Below are positions 1 through 5,575 of a stretch of DNA of 9,617 nucleotides, one piece after another (position 1 is the stretch's first letter; every line of letters begins with the position of its first letter). This DNA is from Methanobacteriota archaeon (GTDB taxonomy: Archaea > Thermoplasmatota > Poseidoniia > Poseidoniales > Poseidoniaceae). Location of the stretch: the NCBI GenBank assembly GCA_002731395.1, contig PCBQ01000016.1:3658-13274 (forward strand), given 5' to 3'. Under the pieces are notes generated by a model, which saw only the letters and a list, made by a program, of their open reading frames with translations, was not told where the DNA came from and searched no databases. The translations under genes and the position numbers were made by a program.

Positions 1-197
1 GCCGCAGCCACGGCTTCGGCGATGTCCGCCGGAGCGCGGCCAACCATCTTGGCGAAGGGAAAACAAGGGAGGGCGACGTCACCTTCCTTGCGCTCCCTGG
101 CGGGGCCAATGACACGCCGCCACAGGTCGCCCTCGACGCCGACGCTGGCCAAGGCCGCTTGCAGGTCGTCGGCCACGGCATCGAGGAGGATCTGCAT
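1..197 (-). CDS. argS: Arginyl-tRNA synthetase, N-terminal fragment (partial at window edge)
   Basis: This gene starts with ATG at 197 on the minus strand and leaves the window after 65 codons. The translated start reads MQILLDAVADDL, and residues 39-64 include GDVALPCFPFAK and then a PADIAEAVA-type helix. This matches the additional N-terminal domain of ArgRS (Add-1), which contacts the tRNA elbow. In that domain a conserved 'GD.A.....AK..G..P..IA' pattern precedes the catalytic core, and the LPCF version is typical of archaeal enzymes. ArgRS charges tRNA-Arg with arginine in the cytosol. The HIGH and KMSKS signatures would lie outside the window, so catalysis cannot be confirmed here. The gene lies 9 bases after the aRF1 stop with a GGTGA ribosome-binding site in the gap, so the two are very likely one operon. 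The call rests on the N-domain pattern alone. Confidence 0.8.
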   Translation of the reverse strand, partial: MQILLDAVADDLQAALASVGVEGDLWRRVIGPARERKEGDVALPCFPFAKMVGRAPADIAEAVAA

Positions 198-201
198 GGT
201 C

Positions 202-206
202 TCACC
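202..206 (-). promoter_or_regulatory. Ribosome-binding site of argS directly after the aRF1 stop
   Basis: On the minus strand the order is TGA (aRF1 stop), GGTGA, GACC, ATG (argS). GGTGA is complementary to the conserved 3' end of 16S rRNA (GGTGATC type) and sits 4 bases before the start. It fixes the argS start at 197 and suggests that ribosomes ending aRF1 re-initiate on argS. Confidence 0.7.
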
Positions 207-1448
207 TCACATCATCGGATAGCGCAACAGCGCGGCCAGGCCCCCAAAGCCTTCGTAGAGTTGGGCGCCTTCCTCGGTATCCACGGAAATATAGACCACA
301 GTGGTGTTGCTTTGGGAAGCCGACGTGATGAGGTCATCGATGAGCGGCCGTTCCTCGACCACGGTCACCTTGTGATGGTCGCATGAGGGGCATGAGGGCA
401 TGCTCTCATGGCGGTCCACCGTCTCGGTCCAGGTGTGCTTGCAGCTGTCGCAAGACAGGTCCGTGATGTTCTTTCGCAGGCTCTCTGAAATGAGCAATCG
501 GTCCACGGCGCCCGCGTTCAAGGCCTCTCCAATCATGCGCTCGCCATAGGTGGCTTTTGGGCTGGCCTTGACGAGTTCTGAAAGGAAGGCGTTCATGACT
601 TCCCGCTCGGAATCAAGCTCAATTTCCTGCATCAGGTTGCCCGCGTTGTCAACGAGTTCACGGATCCCCGATTCGTTTGAATAGCCCACGTCGAAGGTGG
701 TAGCGGCAATTTTCTTGGTGATCTCATGGTGGAAGTATTCCTGTTTGACGACGTAGTCCTTGGTGGCACCGGGTCCACCGATGATGATCGCTTGTATGTT
801 CTCCAATTCCGTCAACCAGTAGTCGCTCGCGTGTTCCGTGGCCCGCTTGAAGAAATTGTGCGCGGCTTCTTCGATGAGGCGCTCGAAACGCTGAGCGGAC
901 TGCCCTCCTTGGCGGTGCTTGCCCATGATGTTGGAGACCAGATGCTCCTGAACGTGGATACGCTTGCCGCTGGCGATGCCGTAGGCCGCTTCAGAGCGGT
1001 CGATGACGAACAGACCGTAGGACTTCTTGTCGATCAGCATGTCTTCCAACTGCGAGAGTTCGAAGCTGGAATCACAGCGGTAACGGAAGGACAACAGGGG
1101 CTGTGGCGGATCTTCCACGACAATGTTGACCATCCGGGATTTGTTGTTCCCGATGACCACGGATCCGACGAATATCGCCAAGCCGTGATCGCCTGCCGTT
1201 TTGAAGCGATTCAACGTGGAGATGGCGGATTCGATGGCCCCTTGCACGTTCTTTCGCGTCCCTTTCGATTTGATGTTGGCCGCTTGGCCGTGCTCAACCT
1301 GAAGCATCGAGCGAGCATCCGAAATGTGCCGGTCAGGAGGGATGATCAGCGTCACCAATTCGGTGCCAAAACCTCGCATCTCGCGCAAGTCCTCCAGCGC
1401 CATCTTGAGGCGCACGCGGCGGGCGGCCAGTTCAGCATCATCGACCAT
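207..1448 (-). CDS. prf1: Peptide chain release factor aRF1 (eRF1 family)
   Basis: This is the archaeal class-1 release factor. It reads all three stop codons in the ribosomal A site and triggers hydrolysis of the peptidyl-tRNA ester. With the ATG at 1448 the protein has 413 residues, normal for the family. Stop-codon recognition elements are visible in the N domain: GTELVTLIIP near residues 28-37, NIKS at 58-61, and Y-x-C-x3-F at 123-129. The catalytic GGQ is at 181-183 within GKHRQGGQSAQRF. The C domain carries two CxxC pairs (333/336 and 353/356), the zinc-binding mini-domain seen in archaeal but not human eRF1. A GTG 18 bases upstream (1466) would add six residues. I prefer 1448 because it puts NIKS, YxCxxxF and GGQ within two or three residues of their positions in human eRF1. 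It is followed by argS and faces pyrH across a 92-base divergent gap. Confidence 0.96.
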   Translation of the reverse strand: MVDDAELAARRVRLKMALEDLREMRGFGTELVTLIIPPDRHISDARSMLQVEHGQAANIKSKGTRKNVQGAIESAISTLNRFKTAGDHGLAIFVGSVVIGNNKSRMVNIVVEDPPQPLLSFRYRCDSSFELSQLEDMLIDKKSYGLFVIDRSEAAYGIASGKRIHVQEHLVSNIMGKHRQGGQSAQRFERLIEEAAHNFFKRATEHASDYWLTELENIQAIIIGGPGATKDYVVKQEYFHHEITKKIAATTFDVGYSNESGIRELVDNAGNLMQEIELDSEREVMNAFLSELVKASPKATYGERMIGEALNAGAVDRLLISESLRKNITDLSCDSCKHTWTETVDRHESMPSCPSCDHHKVTVVEERPLIDDLITSASQSNTTVVYISVDTEEGAQLYEGFGGLAALLRYPMM

Positions 1449-1540
1449 GACCGTCCCCCCGTACACCGAGGCCCGAACGAGGACGCTTCAACCCTTGGGC
1501 GTGGGATAGGATGAAGGGACGAGGGCCAGAGTGGGAGCCG
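1449..1540. promoter_or_regulatory. Divergent intergenic region between aRF1 and pyrH
   Basis: This 92-base gap must hold the start signals for both flanking genes. It is GC-rich and I see no clear TATA box on either strand. A G6 run lies shortly before the aRF1 ATG, and GTGGGAG lies just before the pyrH ATG at 1541. An ATG at 1511 in frame with pyrH and a GTG at 1466 in frame with aRF1 shorten the gap to 44 bases if they are the true starts. Confidence 0.35.
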
Positions 1541-2254
1541 ATGGCTCGGACCTTCATTGTCGCCCTCGGAGGAAGCACCCTCCGCCCGGAGGCGCAAGAA
1601 GACCGCGCGCGTTGGTTCGGCCGGCTTCGTCAGGTCGTTCTCAGCATGGAAGGCGAAGGACGCCGCCTCGGCTTGGTCGTTGGCGGCGGCGCCCCGGCCC
1701 GGGAAGGCATTGCTTTGGCTTCCAGCGTGCTTACAGACCGTTCGGCCCTTGACGAGGTCGGCATCGCTGGCACGCGCCTCAACGCCACAGTGCTGCAGCA
1801 GGTGCTTCTTGATGTGGGCTTGGACGTGGCGTCGGCGGTACCTACGACCGTGGACGAAGCAGCCGCATTGCTCGATGCGCACCACGTGATTGTGATGGGC
1901 GGCACCGTGCCCGGCCACACGACGGATGCCGTGGCCGTCGAACTCGCCCGTGCCGCGGGCGCCTCGACGTGCATCATCGCGACCAACGTCGACCGCGTCT
2001 ACGACGCTGACCCACGCGAAAACGAGAACGCGCAAGCCTTCAGCGAGATGACCATCGACGAACTTGCAGCCATCACCGGCATCGACGAGCCTTTGGCACC
2101 GGGTGCCTCCTCGGTGGTGGATCCTGTCGCCGTCGGACATGCCAAGCGCGGTGGAATCGACCTTGTCGTCCTTGACGGCCGTGATTTGTCCCGCTTGGAA
2201 GCCGCTCTGGAGGGCAAAGCCTTCGACGGCACCCTTGTGCGCAGCAACAGGTGA
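1541..2254 (+). CDS. pyrH: UMP kinase, archaeal type (amino acid kinase family)
   Basis: This 237-residue protein phosphorylates UMP to UDP with ATP, a step in pyrimidine nucleotide synthesis. Amino acid kinase motifs occur in order: ALGGS at 8-12 (phosphate loop), VGGG at 47-50, TRLNA at 78-82, GGTVPGHTTDA at 120-130 (nucleotide/substrate loop) and TNVDRVYDADP at 148-158. 'PGHTTDA' and 'TNVDxVYDxDP' are characteristic of archaeal UMP kinases rather than of aspartate or glutamate kinases. An ATG at 1511 adds ten residues (MKGRGPEWEP). I chose 1541 because the first strand and ALGGS then sit at the usual family position and a GGGAG motif lies 3 bases upstream. The spacing is short, so the start is not certain. 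The stop overlaps the ribosome-binding site of the next gene, implying coupled expression. In this window it joins carB as a pyrimidine-pathway gene. Confidence 0.93.
   Translation: MARTFIVALGGSTLRPEAQEDRARWFGRLRQVVLSMEGEGRRLGLVVGGGAPAREGIALASSVLTDRSALDEVGIAGTRLNATVLQQVLLDVGLDVASAVPTTVDEAAALLDAHHVIVMGGTVPGHTTDAVAVELARAAGASTCIIATNVDRVYDADPRENENAQAFSEMTIDELAAITGIDEPLAPGASSVVDPVAVGHAKRGGIDLVVLDGRDLSRLEAALEGKAFDGTLVRSNR
2249..2254 (+). promoter_or_regulatory. Ribosome-binding site containing the pyrH stop codon
   Basis: AGGTGA includes the pyrH TGA stop (2252-2254) and lies 5 bases before the ATG at 2260. This supports 2260 over the in-frame GTG at 2251 as the start of the next gene, because the GTG lies inside the site itself. 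Confidence 0.65.
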
Positions 2255-2259
2255 ACAGC

Positions 2260-2535
2260 ATGGTCGACGCAAAGGCAGCCAAGTCCCGCGCCAAACCCGC
2301 TGCGGCTCAATCCATGCCGCGAGGCGGAGGCATGCCGCCTCACGCGCATTGCCGCATCTGCCAGTGCCCGGTCGAACTGAAGGCAGACCCGCGCGTGTGC
2401 AAGGACTCGGAATGCGTCGCAGAATTGGAACGACGCGAAACCTCCGAGCGCCGGATGCGCACGTGGATGTTGATCTTCTTCGGCCTTTTCGCCTTCACCT
2501 TCATTGGACCCATTCTGCTTCGGGCCGCAGGCTGA
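2260..2535 (+). CDS. Small zinc-ribbon membrane protein, DUF2116-like
   Basis: This 91-residue protein has three parts. The first is a basic, alanine-rich tail at about 1-28. The second is a short zinc-binding module with C31-x2-C34 and C47-x4-C52 (HAHCRICQCP ... RVCKDSEC), followed by a charged helix rich in E and R at about 55-68. The third is a single hydrophobic segment at about 69-88 (WMLIFFGLFAFTFIGPILL) ending near the C-terminus. This matches the archaeal DUF2116 architecture of a zinc ribbon on a C-terminal membrane anchor. The second cysteine pair in that family is usually closer (Cx3C as I recall it), so the extra residue is a small deviation. No signal peptide is visible. The zinc module is expected to face the cytosol. 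Function is unknown. Tight linkage to pyrH suggests co-expression but does not define a role. Confidence 0.8.
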   Translation: MVDAKAAKSRAKPAAAQSMPRGGGMPPHAHCRICQCPVELKADPRVCKDSECVAELERRETSERRMRTWMLIFFGLFAFTFIGPILLRAAG

Positions 2536-2538
2536 AAC

Positions 2539-3657
2539 TCAAACCTTGTCCGAGCGGTGCCAGCCCTCTGGGAGCGCAAGAGGATCAACCTCGTTCTTCT
2601 CCGCACACAAGCGAACAAGGTGCATGCGAAGGGCGTCCATGCCCACGTCTTCCAGCGCTGAAAGCGTGATGCGCCCCTCTTCGTCGTGCAAAAGCGGCAG
2701 GTCGGGCAGACCTTCGCTGCCCGCCTCGCGCCAGGCCTGCTCGGCGGCCTTCACCTCGTCCCATGCCGCGGGCAGCGGCTTGAGCAAATCGGCCTTCGAG
2801 GTGATGACCTCAAGCGGCGTTCCGGGAAGCAAGGTCTTGACCTCCTCCAAGAGATGAAGCTGCTCGTCGGGCGGCGTACCGCAAGCCCCACTCGCGTCAA
2901 ACAGGAAGAGCGCGACCGAGCCAACGTGCTCGAGGGCGGCGATGGCCTGCTGCTCAATGGCGTTACGGTCCTCCATCGGCCGGTCCAGCAAACCCGGGGT
3001 GTCGAGCATTTGGTGCGCCAACCGACGGTGGGTGAAGTGGCCCACATGGAGCTGTTTGGTGGTGAAGGGGTAGTGGTTGACCTCCATGGTGCCCGTCGAA
3101 AGGGCCCCAATCAAGGCAGATTTTCCGACGTTTGGAGCGCCACACACCACGATGATCGGTTGCATGGCGTCAAGGTGAGGCAGCCGCTTCAGGGTCTCTC
3201 GGGCATCACCAAGCCATACAAGACTCGGTCCAACACGACCCATCACCGAGGCAATGCGCCCGTAGGCTTCCTTCCGCGCGTCGTGCATGAGTGGAATGCG
3301 AGCCGTCCGGGTCATCTTGCGCACGTTTTGGGTTGAGATACGACCGATTTGCCCGGCGCCCCACTGAAGCATGGACAAGTGATGCCGGTACTGGTCGGTA
3401 CCAACGCAGGCCTCGATCATCGCCACGTCGAAGGTCGGCGACTGGTCGAGGGAAGGCCAAAGCCCGACGGTCTCCAGCAGCGAGGTGCACAACACGTCGG
3501 ACGCCGTTTGCACCATGCGGGAGAGTTGTTTTCTGGTGCGGAACACGCGGTTCGAATCCTCGACTCGGTCCGCCGCTTTCTTGGCACGCCCGAAGGCCTT
3601 GTCCAACATCTCGTCCTCGGTAAGGACCGTGGGGAGCCTCCGCCATTCAATGCGCAT
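2539..3657 (-). CDS. nog1: NOG1-type GTPase (OBG/NOG1 family)
   Basis: This is a 372-residue translational GTPase. Its eukaryotic relative Nog1 acts in maturation of the large ribosomal subunit, and an archaeal role in ribosome assembly is inferred. The N-terminal segment begins RLPTVLTEDEMLDKAFGRA, the usual opening of the NOG1 N-terminal helical domain, which extends to about 160. The G domain follows: G1 GAPNVGKS at 173-180, switch region YPFTT at 196-200, and G3 DTPGLLDRP at 219-227 with the family helix NAIEQQAIAALEH after it. G4 reads SKAD at 287-290 in place of NKxD, which is unusual. The frame stays open upstream to 3993. ATGs at 3708 and 3747 are alternatives, but the shorter start at 3657 fits the family opening. 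The gene ends 3 bases from the convergent DUF2116-like gene. Confidence 0.9.
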   Translation of the reverse strand: MRIEWRRLPTVLTEDEMLDKAFGRAKKAADRVEDSNRVFRTRKQLSRMVQTASDVLCTSLLETVGLWPSLDQSPTFDVAMIEACVGTDQYRHHLSMLQWGAGQIGRISTQNVRKMTRTARIPLMHDARKEAYGRIASVMGRVGPSLVWLGDARETLKRLPHLDAMQPIIVVCGAPNVGKSALIGALSTGTMEVNHYPFTTKQLHVGHFTHRRLAHQMLDTPGLLDRPMEDRNAIEQQAIAALEHVGSVALFLFDASGACGTPPDEQLHLLEEVKTLLPGTPLEVITSKADLLKPLPAAWDEVKAAEQAWREAGSEGLPDLPLLHDEEGRITLSALEDVGMDALRMHLVRLCAEKNEVDPLALPEGWHRSDKV

Positions 3658-3688
3658 GGACAGCCCCAACCTGACGGCCGCCGCCCCC

Positions 3689-3698
3689 GATTTGAAAC
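3689..3698 (-). promoter_or_regulatory. Candidate TATA-like box between nog1 and the 147-residue gene
   Basis: GTTTCAAATC on the minus strand is the most AT-rich run in the 88-base divergent gap 3658-3745, which is otherwise GC-rich. It ends 31 bases before the nog1 ATG. On the plus strand (GATTTGAAAC) it lies 47 bases before the ATG at 3746, leaving room for a short leader carrying the GAGG motif at 3735-3738. It could serve either direction or both. It is not a strong consensus match. Confidence 0.3.
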
Positions 3699-3745
3699 CA
3701 CGCCCCATTGTAGGGTTCAAGAAGTCCGGACGCTGAGGCTTGGCC

Positions 3746-4189
3746 ATGGCGAAGAAAAAGACCACCATCACTCTCCCAGATTGGGCCACGCCATTGTGGG
3801 AAGACCTGGGTTCCCCTGACCTAAAGGAGCACTTGAGTGTGGCCTCTGGTGACCTCTTTGACCGGCGCCACGGCCTCCGCCGAGACGACATCGTCGAAGT
3901 GCTGCTTGACGTGCGCTCCATCCCCGAGGGCGACGAACCATGGGTTCGAGGACGCATGATGTCCCGCACACCAACGTCCATCGAAGTCCTCACCGTCGAA
4001 GGACGCCACGTCTACATCGCTCGAGAAGTCGTCGTGCGCATCGACCTCATCGCCCACACCCGTCCCGCATACATCGACGACGAAGAGCTCCTGAGGTTCG
4101 AACGGCGGGACCAGAAGCGCCGCTCTTCCCTCCATGAAACCGCAGAACGCAAAGCGGAAGGCAAAGACGACAGCCACCTTTGGGGTTGA
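3746..4189 (+). CDS. Unrecognised 147-residue protein, predicted small beta-rich core
   Basis: I do not recognise this family. The protein opens with lysines (MAKKKTTITLPDW), then a helix-prone stretch to about 45. Residues about 48-105 alternate in a beta-strand pattern (DIVEVLLDV, WVRGRMMSRTPTSIEVLTV, RHVYIAREVVVRIDLI). The strand-turn-strand spacing and 'EGRHVYIAREVVVRI' resemble an Sm-like or SH3-like small barrel, though that is only an impression. The C-terminal 35 residues are highly charged (DDEELLRFERRDQKRR...) and end in HLWG. No signal peptide, membrane segment or zinc site is visible. The start is ATG 3746, with TGAGG about 8 bases upstream; an in-frame TTG at 3740 is less likely. 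It leads an operon with the dehydratase-like and nitroreductase genes. Its last 56 bases overlap the dehydratase gene in another frame. A nucleic-acid-binding role is possible but unproven. Confidence 0.7.
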   Translation: MAKKKTTITLPDWATPLWEDLGSPDLKEHLSVASGDLFDRRHGLRRDDIVEVLLDVRSIPEGDEPWVRGRMMSRTPTSIEVLTVEGRHVYIAREVVVRIDLIAHTRPAYIDDEELLRFERRDQKRRSSLHETAERKAEGKDDSHLWG

Positions 4190-4517
4190 GGACATCTCGC
4201 TTGCGCATGAGGACTGTGTTCCGGACGTGACGGGAAAACAAAAACTCACCACTGACGAAGCACGAGCGCTTCTCAGCCACATAAATCCGCAATGGTCCAT
4301 TGAGGACCAACCTTGCATTCAGCGGGCGTTCAGCTTTCCTGATTTTTCAACGGCCCTTGCCTTTGTCGTACAGGCCGGAGCAGTGTGCGAAGACCAAAAC
4401 CACCACGCTGATTTCCAACTCGGTTGGGGGTTTGCCGTCGTCAAGATTTGGAGCCATGATGCGGGTGGCCTTACTCGATCGGACTTCATTCTCGCCGCCA
4501 AAATCGACTTGATTTGA
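4134..4517 (+). CDS. Pterin-4a-carbinolamine dehydratase family protein
   Basis: The family dehydrates 4a-hydroxytetrahydropterin to quinonoid dihydropterin, recycling the cofactor of aromatic amino acid hydroxylases. Members elsewhere are linked to molybdopterin or other pterin chemistry. This 127-residue product shows the family signature E86-x3-H90-H91, then W98, H108 and D117 in GGLTRSD, with the helix FSFPDFSTALAFV before it. The usual P/C/S after the His pair is alanine here. Residues 23-39 (SLAHEDCVPDVTGKQKL) resemble the 'LA..KCVPC.GG..PL' opening of many members, so the protein must begin upstream of that point. ATG 4134 is the only ordinary start that allows this. It gives a lysine-rich 20-residue leader, overlaps the previous gene by 56 bases and has no visible ribosome-binding site. 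GTG 4227 would yield a 97-residue core. I see no hydroxylase gene nearby, so the substrate is open. Confidence 0.85.
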   Translation: MKPQNAKRKAKTTATFGVEDISLAHEDCVPDVTGKQKLTTDEARALLSHINPQWSIEDQPCIQRAFSFPDFSTALAFVVQAGAVCEDQNHHADFQLGWGFAVVKIWSHDAGGLTRSDFILAAKIDLI

Positions 4518-4526
4518 TGTGATGCC

Positions 4527-5099
4527 ATGACCGACTTTCACAGCCTCCTGACCAGTCGAAGAACCGCCCATAGGTTCTCCGCGAAACCCGTTGAATCCTC
4601 GTTCGTCACGCGCGCGCTTCAGGCGGCCAATCAAGCACCATGCCACAAGCACACACACCCGTGGACATTCTACAGCATCGGGCAGGAAACCAGGAACAAG
4701 CTCGTCCCGGCGGTCAAGGAATTGGCCGCGGCGAAATCCCTCAAAAAGAAATCCGACACAGTGGTAGAAGACCTTGAGCGGGCCATTGGTAAAGTCATGA
4801 CGCCGCCAGTGTTGTTCGCCGTGACGTCCAAATTGAGTCCAGAAGATGCTTTTCGGGAAAAGGAGGACTACGCGGCGAGCGTCTGTGCACTGCACAACAT
4901 GGTGCTGTCTTTGTGGGGTGATGGCGTTGCGGCAAAATGGTCCACGAGCGCCCTCACGCGTCATCCAGAAACATACAGCGTCCTCGGAATCGATGCAGAG
5001 GTCGAAGTGATCATCGGTTTCGTGAAGGCGGGATACGCAGAACGGTTGCCCAAGGTCGAGAAACCGTCGACCGATGCGACCACGCGATTCCTACCCTGA
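4527..5099 (+). CDS. Nitroreductase family flavoprotein (FMN-dependent oxidoreductase)
   Basis: This 190-residue protein fits the nitroreductase fold, whose members bind FMN and use NAD(P)H to reduce nitroaromatics, quinones, flavins or enone-type substrates. Visible elements are the N-terminal SRRTAHRFSAKPV at 10-22 (the phosphate-contacting 'SRRS.R.F' motif), AANQAPCHKHTHPWTFY at 33-49 (usual AP(S)..N.QPW), and DYAASVCALHNMVLSLWGDGVAAKW at 114-138, the dimer helix followed by the flavin-contacting loop. The C-terminal part VIIGFVKAGYAERLPK is the typical closing strand and tail. The 'G.Gs.W' element reads GVAAKW. The start is ATG 4527, nine bases after the preceding stop, with GTGAT just before it. 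It is third in a plus-strand operon with the dehydratase-like gene, so a link to pterin or flavin redox is conceivable. The real substrate cannot be read from sequence. Its stop abuts that of aIF2-beta. Confidence 0.87.
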   Translation: MTDFHSLLTSRRTAHRFSAKPVESSFVTRALQAANQAPCHKHTHPWTFYSIGQETRNKLVPAVKELAAAKSLKKKSDTVVEDLERAIGKVMTPPVLFAVTSKLSPEDAFREKEDYAASVCALHNMVLSLWGDGVAAKWSTSALTRHPETYSVLGIDAEVEVIIGFVKAGYAERLPKVEKPSTDATTRFLP

Positions 5100-5510
5100 T
5101 CAAAGTTTGACCGGACGGGTCGCTCCGCACGCCTGACACTTCAGCAACGTCGTGCGGTCTTCCTTGATGAAATGGGTGTCAGGAGCGCCGCATTGATTGC
5201 ACTTGATGTACGTGTTCACGTAGTTCACGATGGTGCGACGAATGCGCTTGGGAGGAATGCGTCCCTTGAAGCGGACACGTGGTCCGTCCCGCGATGCAGA
5301 TGTACCCAGTTCATTCTGGATGAAGTGGTACACGTGATTGTCATCACGGTCCATCATCGCCACGACGGCGTTGAAGTTCTGAAACAACGTGTTGCTTCCC
5401 TCAATGAGGATTTGTGGTTCGGGCAAACGCCATCGGCGACGGTTCGAGATGTCTTCGGGAATGTTCTCCCGGGCTCGGTCGAGCAAGCCTTCGTACTCGA
5501 AATCGCTCAT
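5100..5510 (-). CDS. eif2b: Translation initiation factor 2 subunit beta (aIF2-beta)
   Basis: This 136-residue protein is the beta subunit of archaeal aIF2, the heterotrimer that brings initiator Met-tRNA to the small ribosomal subunit. It shows the full family order. First comes an N-terminal helix (FEYEGLLDRA) that binds the gamma subunit. The central alpha/beta domain follows, with ILIEGSNTLFQNF near 34-46 and FIQNELGTSASRDGPRVRF near 63-81. It ends in a C-terminal zinc ribbon with C104-x2-C107 and C125-x2-C128 (YIKCNQCGAPDT ... LLKCQACGA). Length is normal for archaea, which lack the long lysine-rich N-terminus of eukaryotic eIF2-beta. The start at ATG 5510 has GGAG 8 bases upstream. It stands alone on the minus strand, divergent from the gfcR-like gene and convergent with the nitroreductase gene with no base between the stops. 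Confidence 0.95.
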   Translation of the reverse strand: MSDFEYEGLLDRARENIPEDISNRRRWRLPEPQILIEGSNTLFQNFNAVVAMMDRDDNHVYHFIQNELGTSASRDGPRVRFKGRIPPKRIRRTIVNYVNTYIKCNQCGAPDTHFIKEDRTTLLKCQACGATRPVKL

Positions 5511-5533
5511 GCTTACGGCTCCGCTGCCCCCAT

Positions 5534-5541
5534 TTTCAATC
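5534..5541 (+). promoter_or_regulatory. Candidate TATA-like box between aIF2-beta and the gfcR-like gene
   Basis: TTTCAATC, within CATTTTCAATC, is the only AT-rich run in the 65-base divergent gap 5511-5575. It ends 34 bases before the ATG at 5576. On the opposite strand (ATTGAAAATG) it lies about 24 bases before the aIF2-beta ATG, a spacing expected for a leaderless archaeal transcript. It may serve both directions. It resembles the box at 3689-3698. Confidence 0.3.
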
Positions 5542-5557
5542 TGTCCATGACGGGGCG

Positions 5558-5570
5558 CTTCCTGAGGAAG
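5558..5570. repeat. 13-base inverted repeat over the ribosome-binding region of the gfcR-like gene
   Basis: CTTCC-TGA-GGAAG is a perfect 5-base inverted repeat with a 3-base centre, ending 5 bases before the ATG at 5576. The right arm and centre include GAGGAAG, the likely ribosome-binding site. As DNA it could be an operator for a dimeric regulator; as RNA it could fold and mask the site. Five-base arms also arise by chance. Confidence 0.4.
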
Positions 5571-5575
5571 GGTTC

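Noticed and set aside
1451..1463. G6 run on the minus strand before the aRF1 start as a strong ribosome-binding site
   Set aside because: Homopolymer G does not match the GGTGA/GGAGG form seen at the other starts in this window, so it is not called as a site.
726..1514. Long plus-strand open frame of 262 codons opposite aRF1
   Set aside because: Composition is a GC-rich antisense shadow of a clearly identified aRF1 gene. It shows no recognisable domain.
1352..2272. Long minus-strand open frame of 306 codons opposite pyrH and the aRF1 start
   Set aside because: It overlaps two well-supported genes and their divergent region, and its translation shows no family motifs.
3541..3566. tRNA T-arm look-alike (CGCGGTTCGAATCCTCG) on the plus strand
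   Set aside because: The T-loop consensus is present with 4 of 5 stem pairs, but no matching acceptor stem, D-arm or anticodon arm can be placed upstream at the right distance. The stretch codes for the NOG1 N-terminal domain.
3658..3993. N-terminal extension of NOG1 upstream of 3657
   Set aside because: The frame is open but the sequence is arginine/serine-rich shadow of the plus-strand 147-residue gene. The family opening starts right at residue 1 of the 3657 start.
5414..5575. Upstream extension of the gfcR-like frame
   Set aside because: It would run antisense through the start of aIF2-beta and across the divergent promoter gap. The added residues show no domain.
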